64,000 nucleotides of DNA from Burkholderia sp. GAS332. GTDB lineage: Bacteria > Pseudomonadota > Gammaproteobacteria > Burkholderiales > Burkholderiaceae. This document shows, one piece after another, positions 45,345 to 53,780 of the stretch. The position numbers were made by a program, and so were the translations under genes. The notes under the pieces were generated by a model that was not told the origin of the DNA, did no database searches, and worked only from the letters and a program-made list of their open reading frames with translations. The stretch covers positions 2,728,001 to 2,792,000 of the forward strand of contig FSRV01000002.1 in NCBI GenBank assembly GCA_900142905.1, given 5' to 3'. Position 1 is the first letter of the stretch. Each line of letters opens with the position of its first letter.

Positions 45345-45492
45345 GACATGTCCGCGTAAAACCAAGTGGTGTAATGACCTTACCACGGACGACCCAGCCG
45401 ATGGAAGCGCGTGAAGCTAGCGGTGGACGCGTGCTCCGGCAAGACCGGCGGTCCCGGTGCGACCGCTAGCTGTTGCCATGCGCATCCATGCG

Positions 45493-46878
45493 TCAGGCCC
45501 CTGACACTCGCCCTTCTCTGACTGCGCCAAAGAACGCGGCATCGCCGAGCTGCCCGCCTTTCAGCACGATCTGCAGACCATCGCGCCGCGGCTCGGTGGA
45601 CCACGCCCGGCACAGCGGCGCACCGGGTGCAAGCCCTGCCACGACGCTCAGCGCATCAATACCGAGCGTGCTCGCCACTTCGCCCGAACTGTCGCCACCC
45701 GCGACGACCACGCGCGGCAGATCGAAGCGATCGAGCAGCCGTCGCATCACCTCCGCCAATGCGCGCCCAACCTTGCGCGCTGCGTCGTGGCGCGCCAGCC
45801 CCGCGGAAGAAGCGACAGCGTCGAAGCCGGCTACCGCCGGATCGTCCGGCCCTTCGGCGCTATGTACGATCACGCTGCCCCCGCGAGTCAACGTCTGCCC
45901 GGCCGCCGTCACGGCGCGCTCAATCTCCGCCTCGCCGTCGCGCGAGTCGAGCGCCCTGCGCAAATCGAGGCGTTCCGTGTGAAAGCCATGCGCGCGCGCC
46001 CAGCCGATCTGCGCGCCCGTCACCGGCGAACAGCTGCCGCTCACCGCTGCAATCGCCTGTACGGGTCCGGCGACCGGCAGCGACGGCGTCGGCGGTAACA
46101 GACCGCTCGCGCGCCAGTACGCCGCAAGCGCGTATTGCAGACCCGACGACGACGCCGTAAAGATCCCTTCACCGCGCTGCTCCCAGACCAGACGGCCCGC
46201 CGCCGCCAGCGTCTCTTCGTCGAGCACGTCGATCAGGGCGACCGGCGTGTCGGCTGCGCTCAGTGCGCGAACCCGGGCGTCTACGTCGCTGCCGCGCAGC
46301 TGGATCATGTCGATCAGTTCGATGCGGCGCGCTGTTTGCCTCGCGAGATGCAGGCGAAGATCCGCCTCGCTCATTGGCGTCACGGGATGTCGCGACATCG
46401 TCGGATGCCGGTCGAGTCGGTAGCCGACACCGTCGACCGCAGCGAACAGGTTGCCGAACATCTGATAACGCTTCAGGCGCGGCGCACCGACCACCATCGG
46501 CGACCAGTCGCCGGGCATGTGCTTCACGCCGATGTCGATCGCGCGGCCGATCGATCCGATCTCCGCAGACGAATCGAAAGTCGAGCAAACCTTGTATTGC
46601 AGGATCGGCGCGCCGAGCGCGGCAAGGCTTGCGAATGCTTCCGGCAGTTCATCGTCCATCCAGGCGCCCGAGCGTCCACGTGAAGAGCCGGCCATGCCCA
46701 CACATCGAACCTCAGGAAAACGCGCCAGCAATTCGCGCGTGGGCTTCTGCAGGCAAAGCACCGTCGGCACGCCGGCAGCCGACATGGCCTCCATCGCGTC
46801 GGTCGATCCCGTGAAGTCATCGCCGTAATAGGCGAGCAGCAGCCCATCGGGCCACGTCGCCTCGCTCGTCGCGTTCAT
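45493..46878 (-). CDS. oiaK: 3-oxo-isoapionate kinase (DUF1537, four-carbon acid sugar kinase family)
   Basis: Protein of 461 residues with the two-domain DUF1537 fold: GDDFTGSTD at residues 19-27 binds the acid substrate, and AGGDSSGEVAS near the C-terminus binds ATP. In known apionate pathways such a kinase phosphorylates 3-oxo-isoapionate at O4. The assignment comes mainly from neighbours (a RuBisCO-like protein and an ApnO homologue). Its start ATG at 46878 overlaps the stop of the RuBisCO-like gene by four bases (ATGA), so the two are tightly coupled. A different four-carbon acid sugar as substrate cannot be excluded by sequence alone. Confidence 0.85.
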   Translation of the reverse strand: MNATSEATWPDGLLLAYYGDDFTGSTDAMEAMSAAGVPTVLCLQKPTRELLARFPEVRCVGMAGSSRGRSGAWMDDELPEAFASLAALGAPILQYKVCSTFDSSAEIGSIGRAIDIGVKHMPGDWSPMVVGAPRLKRYQMFGNLFAAVDGVGYRLDRHPTMSRHPVTPMSEADLRLHLARQTARRIELIDMIQLRGSDVDARVRALSAADTPVALIDVLDEETLAAAGRLVWEQRGEGIFTASSSGLQYALAAYWRASGLLPPTPSLPVAGPVQAIAAVSGSCSPVTGAQIGWARAHGFHTERLDLRRALDSRDGEAEIERAVTAAGQTLTRGGSVIVHSAEGPDDPAVAGFDAVASSAGLARHDAARKVGRALAEVMRRLLDRFDLPRVVVAGGDSSGEVASTLGIDALSVVAGLAPGAPLCRAWSTEPRRDGLQIVLKGGQLGDAAFFGAVREGRVSGA

Positions 46879-48119
46879 ATCCAGAACTCCAGCGCGGCGT
46901 TCAGTGCGGGATGCCGCGCGGCATGCTGCTTCAGCGGCACGCCTTCGATGGCCGCGACCCATGCCTCGCGCAACGCCTCGACGCCCGCCGCCACACCACC
47001 CGGATGACCGAAGATGCCGCCACCGGCTGTGTGAATCAGGTCGGCGCAGCCGAGCGCGGCGTACGTGTCCGCTGCCTGCAGGCCGGTCTGTCCCGAACTG
47101 AATACGGGCATCGCCGGCATCGGCGCTTCGGGCATCACCGGCGCGAGCACCGCACGCGCGGCGGCGATCACGCTGTCATCGGGCTCGCTGAACTTGTTGC
47201 GCAGCCCGTTCACATGCAGATGGTCGGCACCGGCAAGACGCCAGATCATTTGCCACGGCGCATAGTCCCAGCCAAGCTCCGGACAACGCGACAGATAGCC
47301 CCAACCCGCGCGATGCGCGTGAATCGGCAATTGCGCGTGGCGACGCAATTCATGCATGCCGACGAGTCCGATTGAGTTCAGCACCGCCATCACGCACGTG
47401 CCGCCCTCGGCCAGCACGAGATCGTGGCGACGCCGCATCTGATCCAGGTCGCCCGTCAGGTTGAACGCGACCATCGCCTTCTTGCCGGTGCGATCCGCCT
47501 CGTCGTTGACGACACGCATCACCGCCCGCACGCGCTCCTCGAACGGACAATGCGGACCATCCGCCTGCAGCTCGTCATCCTTGATGAAGTCGATGCCGCC
47601 CGCGACGAGCTTGCGCACCTGTTGCGCAGTCTCGTCGGCCGACAGTCCGACGCTCGGTTTGATGATCGTGCCGATCAACGGCCCGTGGGTTACGCCGCTC
47701 AGCCGCCGCGTGCCTTCGATACCGAACGCCGGCCCGGGGTAGGCGCCCGCAAACGACGGCGGCAAGGTGAGCCCGGTGAGACGAAGACCCGACACCTGTC
47801 GTAACTCGAACAGATTGCCTGCGATCGTGGACATCAGATTCGGCAACGACGGACCGATGTTTTCGATTGGCCACGACAGTTCGAGCGTGCAGCGCGTGTA
47901 GGTGTCCGACACGATTCCGCCGGACAGGCTCGGCGCGCCGGCCGTCTCCAGCACGGTGAGGCGCTCGACGCGCGCCCCGGAACGCGCCTTCAATTCCGGC
48001 GTCTCGTTGGGCAGCGCGACGAACGTGCCGCTCGACTGCTCGCCGGCAATCACGTCGGCGGCCCGTTGTGGGTCGTCGCCCGTTTCGAGCCAGTAAGTGG
48101 CGTGGATACGTTCGCTCAC
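46875..48119 (-). CDS. RuBisCO-like protein acting on 3-oxo-isoapionate 4-phosphate
   Basis: Form IV-type RuBisCO-like protein of 414 residues. Compared by eye with RuBisCO, the following seem conserved: Lys154 (GTIIKPSVGLS), the carbamylation and metal motif FIKDDE (Lys180, Asp182, Glu183), His269-Arg270 (HAHRAGW), Lys309 in the loop-6 position (HVNGLRNKF) and the phosphate-binding GGGIFGHPGG (367-376). In known apionate pathways such proteins are either a decarboxylase (OiaX, giving L-erythrulose 1-phosphate) or a transcarboxylase/hydrolase (OiaT/XlpA, giving 3-phosphoglycerate and glycolate). No erythrulose-phosphate isomerases are nearby, which favours the second. GTG start at 48119 with AGGGA upstream. 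It does not imply CO2 fixation. Confidence 0.85.
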   Translation of the reverse strand: MSERIHATYWLETGDDPQRAADVIAGEQSSGTFVALPNETPELKARSGARVERLTVLETAGAPSLSGGIVSDTYTRCTLELSWPIENIGPSLPNLMSTIAGNLFELRQVSGLRLTGLTLPPSFAGAYPGPAFGIEGTRRLSGVTHGPLIGTIIKPSVGLSADETAQQVRKLVAGGIDFIKDDELQADGPHCPFEERVRAVMRVVNDEADRTGKKAMVAFNLTGDLDQMRRRHDLVLAEGGTCVMAVLNSIGLVGMHELRRHAQLPIHAHRAGWGYLSRCPELGWDYAPWQMIWRLAGADHLHVNGLRNKFSEPDDSVIAAARAVLAPVMPEAPMPAMPVFSSGQTGLQAADTYAALGCADLIHTAGGGIFGHPGGVAAGVEALREAWVAAIEGVPLKQHAARHPALNAALEFWI

Positions 48120-48170
48120 GATATAAGTCCCTGTTCAGAAATCAGCATGAAAGCGTGGGTCTCCGGCATC

Positions 48171-49001
48171 TCACGTAATCCGGCGAATGCTCTCGGCAAT
48201 CTCCGCATGATCGAACACGTTCTTCCAGTCGTCGCGCATCAGCCGTGGCTTCCCGAATTCGATCGCCTTGTTGCACGCATCGGAGAACGCGCCGGGAATT
48301 TCGTTGAAAATCACCGCGCTCAGGATGTTCATGTGGCCGAGCAGAAAGTCGCGCGCGGCTTCCTTCGGCACGCCGCGCTTCACGGTCTCGTCCATCGCTT
48401 CCCGCATCACGTACAGAAGCGTCGCGCAGATCGTTTCCGACAGGCCGGGTTCGAGCAGCGCCATCTGGTCGACGCTCAGTCGATACGAGCGAAGAATCGG
48501 CGCGTAGATCACCTTCGCCACCTCTTCACCCAGATCGAACGCAGCTTCCGGACCTTGCATCAGCGCACTGGTGATCGATTGTTTCGCATACGCGCCGCCA
48601 AAGAAATCGCGGCGCGCTTTGGGATCGGTGTCGTCGTTGAAGATCAGCGGATGACACGGATGCGCGACGAAATACGTTAGATCATCGCGCTTGGGCAGAT
48701 GGCCTGCAAACGGCGCGGCGGCATCGAGCGTCATCACCATGGTGCCCGCCGGCAGTTTGGGTGCGATCTCATGACTGAGCTTGCCGATCAGCGTGTCAGG
48801 CACGGCGAGAATCACCACCTGCGCGCCGTCGAGCGCCGCGTCGGTCGAGACACACTCGACGTTCAATTCCTCTTTGAGGCGCTTCTGCCCTGCCTCGCTC
48901 ACTTCGACGTGGGCGACGCGGTAGTCGGACTTCAGCAGATTGCTGGTGAGGCGAAAGCCCATCTTTCCACCAGCGCCGAACAGCGCGATCTTCTCTTTCA
49001 T
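48171..49001 (-). CDS. apnO: D-apionate oxidoisomerase (ApnO)
   Basis: Protein of 276 residues with an N-terminal NAD-binding fold (KIALFGAGGKMGFRLTSNL, GAGGKMG at 9-15) and a 6-phosphogluconate-dehydrogenase-like helical C-terminus. The run from DAAAPFAGHLPKRDDLTYFV through HPCHPLIFNDDTDP and the terminus DDWKNVFDHAEIAESIRRIT match my recollection of ApnO proteins. The enzyme oxidises D-apionate and rearranges it to 3-oxo-isoapionate. The start at 49001 is fixed by a strong AAGGAGGT. It stands between the MFS transporter gene (41 bp) and the RuBisCO-like gene (51 bp) in one operon. Confidence 0.9.
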   Translation of the reverse strand: MKEKIALFGAGGKMGFRLTSNLLKSDYRVAHVEVSEAGQKRLKEELNVECVSTDAALDGAQVVILAVPDTLIGKLSHEIAPKLPAGTMVMTLDAAAPFAGHLPKRDDLTYFVAHPCHPLIFNDDTDPKARRDFFGGAYAKQSITSALMQGPEAAFDLGEEVAKVIYAPILRSYRLSVDQMALLEPGLSETICATLLYVMREAMDETVKRGVPKEAARDFLLGHMNILSAVIFNEIPGAFSDACNKAIEFGKPRLMRDDWKNVFDHAEIAESIRRIT

Positions 49002-49042
49002 GGTGCGACCTCCTTGCATGGATTCATTGAAATGCGTGACGG

Positions 49043-50395
49043 CTAGCTCGAATGCGATTGCGGCTCGAGTGCGACAGGTTTGGGTAGTCGTGCGCTGCTG
49101 CAGAACGCGAAAGCGAGTCCCGCGCTGACCAGCATCAGTGCGCCGACGACAAACATCGGTGCGTGATAGGAACCGGTGGCATCCTTGACGGCGCCGGTGA
49201 GATACGGCGCGACGAAGCCAGCGAGATTGCCGATCGTGTTGATCAACGCGATGCCTGCGGCGGCAGCGGCGCCGGAGAGGAAGCGCGCGGGTAGCGCCCA
49301 GAAGTTCGGCAGTGCTGAAAAGATCGCGCAGGCGGTGACCGTGATCACCGCGACGGTGGCCGCAGGCGATTGCATGTACAGCGCGACCGGAATGCTCGCC
49401 GCACCGATCAGCGCCGGCACACCGATATGCCAAGCACGCACGCCGTGCTTCGTCGCGTTGCGGCTCCAGAGAAACAGCGCGAGCGCGGCGGGCAGATACG
49501 GAATCGCCGTGATCAAGCCCTTCTGGAACACGTTGAAGTGCGTGCCGAACTGACCTTCGAAGCCGCCGATGATCGTCGGCAGAAAAAATGCCAAGGCGTA
49601 GAGGCCGTAGATCAGACCGAAGTACATCAGCGAGAACATCCAGACGCGGCCGCTCCTGAGCGCGGCAAGCGCATGCATCGAGTGCGTTCCGGACGCGTTG
49701 GCGCGAGCGCGCTCCTCCGCTTCGAGTTCGGCTGTCAGCCAGGTTTTCTCGGCGGGTGTCAGCCAGCGCGCCTGGGACGGACGGTCCGCCAGATAGAACC
49801 ACGTCACGACACCGATCAAGATGGCCGGCACCGCGACACCGAAGAACATCACACGCCAGCCCGCGAGTCCGAACACACCGTGCGCTTCAATCAACAACGC
49901 CGCTACCGGCGCGCCGATCACGATCGTCAGCGGCTGCGCCAGGTAGAAAAGCGCAAGGATGTGGCTGCGATAGCGCGAGGGCACCCACATGCTGAGGAAC
50001 AGGATCGCACCTGGGAAGAATCCGGCTTCGGTCACGCCGAGCAGAAAACGCAACGTGTACAGGCCGGGAATGCTGCTGACCCACGTGAACAGCAGCGCGA
50101 CGATGCCCCACGACACCATGATCCGCGCCAGCCAGCGACGCGCGCCGAACTTGTGCAAAGCGAGGTTGCTCGGGATCTCGAGGACGATATAGCCGATAAA
50201 AAACACGCCGGCAGCCAGCCCGAACTGCGCGGCGCTTAAGCCGAGATCCTTCGTCATGCCGTTCGGACCGGCAAACGAAATCGCCGTGCGGTCGAGAAAA
50301 TTGATGAAGAACATCAACGCCACGAACGGCACCAGCCGGATCGACACCTTGCGTATAGCCGATCGTTCGACAGGGTCCACAGGTACGGTTTGCAT
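49043..50395 (-). CDS. MFS transporter (anion:cation symporter type), putative apionate uptake
   Basis: Transporter of 450 residues of the ACS subfamily, which imports organic anions such as glucarate, tartrate or phthalate. It has 12 helices, with MFFINFLDRTAISFAGPNGM at helix 1 and FFPGAILFLSMWVPSRYRSH as the conserved loop after helix 4. It is the first gene of the apionate operon, so it likely imports D-apionate, an anion from plant apiose. GGAGGATG is six bases before the ATG. A palindromic site just upstream is a candidate GntR operator. Confidence 0.9.
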   Translation of the reverse strand: MQTVPVDPVERSAIRKVSIRLVPFVALMFFINFLDRTAISFAGPNGMTKDLGLSAAQFGLAAGVFFIGYIVLEIPSNLALHKFGARRWLARIMVSWGIVALLFTWVSSIPGLYTLRFLLGVTEAGFFPGAILFLSMWVPSRYRSHILALFYLAQPLTIVIGAPVAALLIEAHGVFGLAGWRVMFFGVAVPAILIGVVTWFYLADRPSQARWLTPAEKTWLTAELEAEERARANASGTHSMHALAALRSGRVWMFSLMYFGLIYGLYALAFFLPTIIGGFEGQFGTHFNVFQKGLITAIPYLPAALALFLWSRNATKHGVRAWHIGVPALIGAASIPVALYMQSPAATVAVITVTACAIFSALPNFWALPARFLSGAAAAAGIALINTIGNLAGFVAPYLTGAVKDATGSYHAPMFVVGALMLVSAGLAFAFCSSARLPKPVALEPQSHSS

Positions 50396-50430
50396 CTCAC
50401 ATCCTCCAATGAGGCGGGGCCTCAGTACAC

Positions 50431-50459
50431 ATCACTCATGTGATGAACTGGTGTGATGA
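50431..50459 (-). promoter_or_regulatory. Candidate GntR operator upstream of apionate operon
   Basis: ATCAC-TCAT-GTGAT (50431-50444) is a perfect inverted repeat, and TGTGATGA occurs twice 13 bp apart (50439-50446, 50452-50459). This lies 36-64 bp before the transporter ATG and has the size expected for FCD-GntR sites. Confidence 0.5.
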
Positions 50460-50544
50460 GTAGACCACTGTGCTTAAAGTTTAGACACTGGGGTATTCAC
50501 CAAGTACGTTTTACGAACCAATGAACGCGCGCCCGGGCGCCGGG

Positions 50545-52353
50545 CTAGTGGGTCGCAGTCACAGTCAATTGCTCGACGATCGGCCCGAGCGCCAGCGCCG
50601 GGAGATACGTCAGAGACGCGACCAGGGTGACGGTCCCGATCAGCAATCCCACAAACAGGGCGCCGTGTGTCGGCAGCGTGCCGGGGCCCGGCGCGCGTCG
50701 CACCTTGGGCGCGAGGGAGCCGGCGATCGCGAGCACCGGCACGATCACCGCGAAACGCCCGAACCACATCGCCAGCGCCAGCATGGTGTTGTAGTACTGC
50801 GTGTTGGCCGACAAGCCGGCGAATGCACTGCCATTGTTGTTCGCCGCCGACGAAAACGCGTAAAGGATCTCGCTGAAACCGTGCGCGCCAGGGTTCGAGA
50901 TGCCGGCCAGTCCAGCCGGCAGCAATACAGAGACTGCTGTTCCGATCAACACGAGGAACGGGGTGACAAGAATCACCACCGCGACCATCTTCATCTCGTA
51001 GGCATCGATCTTCTTGCCGAGATACTCCGGCGCGCGCCCGATCATCAAGGCCGCGACGAATACCGCCAGCATCGCGTACACCAGCATGCTGAAGAGGCCC
51101 GATCCCGGCCCACCGAAAACCACCTCGCCGGTCTGCATCAATGCCATCGGCACAAGGCCGCCGATCGGCGTGAAGGAGTCGTGCATCGCGTTGACTGCGC
51201 CGTCGCCACCGCTCGTGGTGACCGCAGCATAGAGCGCCGAACCGACGACGCCAAAGCGCGTCTCCTTGCCCTCCATATTGCCGTCCGGCGGCTGGATCGA
51301 TACGCCGGACTCAACAACGGCCGCCGTCAGTTGCAGGCTGCCGGCCTTCTCCGCATGAAGCGTTATGGCAGCCGCGGCGATAAACATGGCCACCATCGCC
51401 GCGAGCATGGCCCATCCTTGTCTCCGGTCACCGACCATGACGCCGAAGGTGTAGCAAAGCCCCGCAGGAATCAGCAGGATCGAGAGCATCTGCAGGAAGT
51501 TGGTAAGGGGCGTGGGATTTTCGTAGGGGTGCGCTGAGTTCGCGTTGAAGAAGCCGCCACCGTCGCCGCTTAACAGCTTGATCGACTCCTGCGCTGCGAC
51601 CGGTCCCATTGGCAGCAGTTGCTGCCCGGTGGTCAGCGTCTCCGTAACCGGATGGCCAGCCGCGTCAAGCACCGGATTGCCCCGTGCGTCGAGCTTCGGC
51701 TGCTGCCACGTGGCCAGTTGCAGCGTCTGCACCTGCTGGTAGCCAACGAAGTTCTGAATCACGCCTTGCCCCATAAACGCGACTGCGAATAGCAACGAAA
51801 GCGGTAGGAGGATATAGAGCGTCGAGCGCATCAGATCGACCCACAGATTGCCGACCGTCTGGGCGCCACGGCGGGCGAAACCGCGGATCAGCGCAAGTAG
51901 CACCGCGATGCCGCTCGCCGCGGACAGAAAACTCTGCACGGTGATGCCGAGCATCTGGACCAGATACCCCATCGTCGTTTCACCCGCGTAGCCCTGCCAG
52001 CTGGTATTGGTCACAAAGCTGACGGCCGTGTTGAACGCGGAGTCGGCGCTTACGTTGCGGAAGGATTGCGGATTGAGCGGCAGCCAGGCTTGCAGGCGTT
52101 GCAGCAGATACAGCGCGAGCGCACCGAGGAAATTGAACAGCAGCAGCGCGACGGCGTAGCGCTTCCAGTCCATCTCGACGGTGGGATCGATAGCGGCAAC
52201 ACGATAAATCAGCTTTTCGAACAGACCGCCGATGCGGGACAGCAAAGGCGCCTTGCCTTCTGCAGCGAGGGCCATGTAGAGGCCCAGCGGTTTGACGAGG
52301 ATAAGCAGGACGATGACGAACAAACCAGTCTGCAGGGTCGCGTTCGTGAGCAT
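50545..52353 (-). CDS. kdpA: Potassium-transporting ATPase subunit KdpA, without kdpBC
   Basis: Membrane protein of 602 residues, the K+-binding channel-like subunit of the KdpFABC ATPase. All four pore-loop regions are present: NTSWQGYAGETTMGY, GGGFFNANSAHPYENP, GAVNAMHDSFTPIGG and SSAANNNGSAFAGLSAN, so the selectivity filter looks intact. The start at 52353 has GGAGGCGAC just before it. Normally kdpB and kdpC follow directly; here the next minus-strand gene is the unrelated apionate transporter at 50395. A GC-rich hairpin (50531-50545) covers the stop codon but lacks a T tract. I also find no kdpF upstream. KdpA alone is not known to transport K+ actively. Confidence 0.93.
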   Translation of the reverse strand: MLTNATLQTGLFVIVLLILVKPLGLYMALAAEGKAPLLSRIGGLFEKLIYRVAAIDPTVEMDWKRYAVALLLFNFLGALALYLLQRLQAWLPLNPQSFRNVSADSAFNTAVSFVTNTSWQGYAGETTMGYLVQMLGITVQSFLSAASGIAVLLALIRGFARRGAQTVGNLWVDLMRSTLYILLPLSLLFAVAFMGQGVIQNFVGYQQVQTLQLATWQQPKLDARGNPVLDAAGHPVTETLTTGQQLLPMGPVAAQESIKLLSGDGGGFFNANSAHPYENPTPLTNFLQMLSILLIPAGLCYTFGVMVGDRRQGWAMLAAMVAMFIAAAAITLHAEKAGSLQLTAAVVESGVSIQPPDGNMEGKETRFGVVGSALYAAVTTSGGDGAVNAMHDSFTPIGGLVPMALMQTGEVVFGGPGSGLFSMLVYAMLAVFVAALMIGRAPEYLGKKIDAYEMKMVAVVILVTPFLVLIGTAVSVLLPAGLAGISNPGAHGFSEILYAFSSAANNNGSAFAGLSANTQYYNTMLALAMWFGRFAVIVPVLAIAGSLAPKVRRAPGPGTLPTHGALFVGLLIGTVTLVASLTYLPALALGPIVEQLTVTATH

Positions 52354-52732
52354 GTCGCCTCCGTCCACTGCCGGACGCCGGTGCACGCTGATCGGCCAGC
52401 GCGCCGATCAATTGGATCGAATGATCGTAGCGTCGTCTCGTCCGGGAGCCACACAGGAAACGACGTGACTCACTTGTATTGCAGGGCAGCGCGCGTCAAT
52501 TTTCAAACAGAAAAGAAGCCGTACGCGTAAACATTTCGTCATGACGCGATGATGGCGACGGCACCCACGATCCGCCTGCAGGGCACCCTGAGCCGGTGTC
52601 ATGCAGACGATCGGGCTAAAGCGCTGACACGCGCCCACGTCGAGCAAAACTGTCTGCGGATGGCAGCGATTTTTACGCGAGGTTAACGCCGATTTGGTTA
52701 CCCTGATAACAAACAACGGTCAGGGGGCCTAC
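52354..52732. other. Intergenic region, 379 bp, divergent kdpA / EIIA-like promoters
   Basis: Shared upstream region of kdpA and the EIIA-Ntr-like gene. I looked for the small hydrophobic kdpF reading frame on the minus strand and did not find one. No clear KdpE-type site or other palindrome was recognised. Confidence 0.45.
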
Positions 52733-53680
52733 ATGATGCGCGCACTGGTTGGTCTGCGGACGCTTCTTGGACTGGGCAAAGCATCGCCCCATGGCCGACC
52801 GCGGTCCACGTCGAGCCGTAATGTGATGATGCGCGTCACCTTGGACGCCCAGCACGCCACGCCATTGCGCCTGGCGCTGATCCGCGACTGCGGCGATCAG
52901 CAATGGACCATGCGCGTCGCGCCGCTGCCCGGAACGGGCCGCGTGCGGCTATCGCTCTATCTGCCCAAGGAAGCGGTCAACGGGGCGATTCAACGGCTCG
53001 CTCATCTGGCGCCGGCCGCGGAGCTAGGGCAACTGCTTGAAATCCCCGACGCGCCAACCCACGCCTGGCGGGATTTGATGCATGCCGACCCCACGCCGCG
53101 CGCCGAATCGCCCGACTATCGCGCTGAATCCGCGGTAAAAGGGGACACCGTTGCCCAACTGCTGTCTCCGGATCATGTTCTGCTTGGCCTCGACGTAGCG
53201 GACCGCGAGACCCTTTTCGCCCAGTTTGGCCGATTCTGCGAACAGCACTACGATCTGCCGGCAACCAGCGTGACAGCGGGGCTCGCGGCGCGTGAAACGC
53301 TAGGCTCGACTGGCCTCGGCCAGGGCGTCGCGGTTCCGCACGGTCAAATCAGTATGCTGCGCCAGGCCATGGCGTTTTATATTCGCCCCGCGAAGCCGAT
53401 TCCGTTCGATGCCCCAGATGGGAAACCTGTAAGCGACGTGATCGTCCTGCTAGTCCCGGAATGGGCAAACAGTACGCATCTGCGCTTGCTGGCTGACGTG
53501 GCACAGCGCTTCTGCGACCACCGGTTCCGCGAGCTGCTGCACGGCTGTCTCGACGCACGAGCCGTATGCCAGCTGTTCGCCAGCTACGAGGCGGCGGACG
53601 ATGCCGAGCGCCACGCCCCGCACACTGATCCGACCGGTAATCCAGGTGCCGTCGTCAAACTGTTCCGCTCGCGTGGATAG
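52733..53680 (+). CDS. PTS EIIA-Ntr (PtsN)-like protein with N-terminal extension
   Basis: Protein of 315 residues. The C-terminal half (about 140-290) is a PTS EIIA domain of the fructose/Ntr type: LAARETLGSTGLGQGVAVPH leads to His203 in VAVPHGQI, the phosphorylation site, followed by KPVSDVIVLLVPEWANSTHL. Typical PtsN has only about 150-160 residues, so the first 130 residues are an extra module; it contains a beta-rich segment (RVRLSLYLPKEAVNGAIQRL) I cannot name. EIIA-Ntr proteins regulate K+ uptake (TrkA, KdpD) in E. coli, and here the gene is divergent from kdpA. CAGGGGG precedes the ATG at 52733. Confidence 0.85.
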   Translation: MMRALVGLRTLLGLGKASPHGRPRSTSSRNVMMRVTLDAQHATPLRLALIRDCGDQQWTMRVAPLPGTGRVRLSLYLPKEAVNGAIQRLAHLAPAAELGQLLEIPDAPTHAWRDLMHADPTPRAESPDYRAESAVKGDTVAQLLSPDHVLLGLDVADRETLFAQFGRFCEQHYDLPATSVTAGLAARETLGSTGLGQGVAVPHGQISMLRQAMAFYIRPAKPIPFDAPDGKPVSDVIVLLVPEWANSTHLRLLADVAQRFCDHRFRELLHGCLDARAVCQLFASYEAADDAERHAPHTDPTGNPGAVVKLFRSRG

Positions 53681-53780
53681 GATCTTTTTAATGGTGATGC
53701 GACAACCCAGGGACGGTAGGCGTATCGAGCGCACAGTGTGATGCGAGCGGTGAAGAAGCGCGTCGCGCGTCCGGATCTGG

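Noticed and set aside
46875..48119. Carbon fixation by a true RuBisCO
   Set aside because: The gene is in an apionate operon without phosphoribulokinase or a small subunit, and the protein resembles RuBisCO-like proteins of sugar-acid breakdown.
52354..52732. A kdpF gene upstream of kdpA
   Set aside because: I looked for a short hydrophobic frame ending just before kdpA on the minus strand and saw none.
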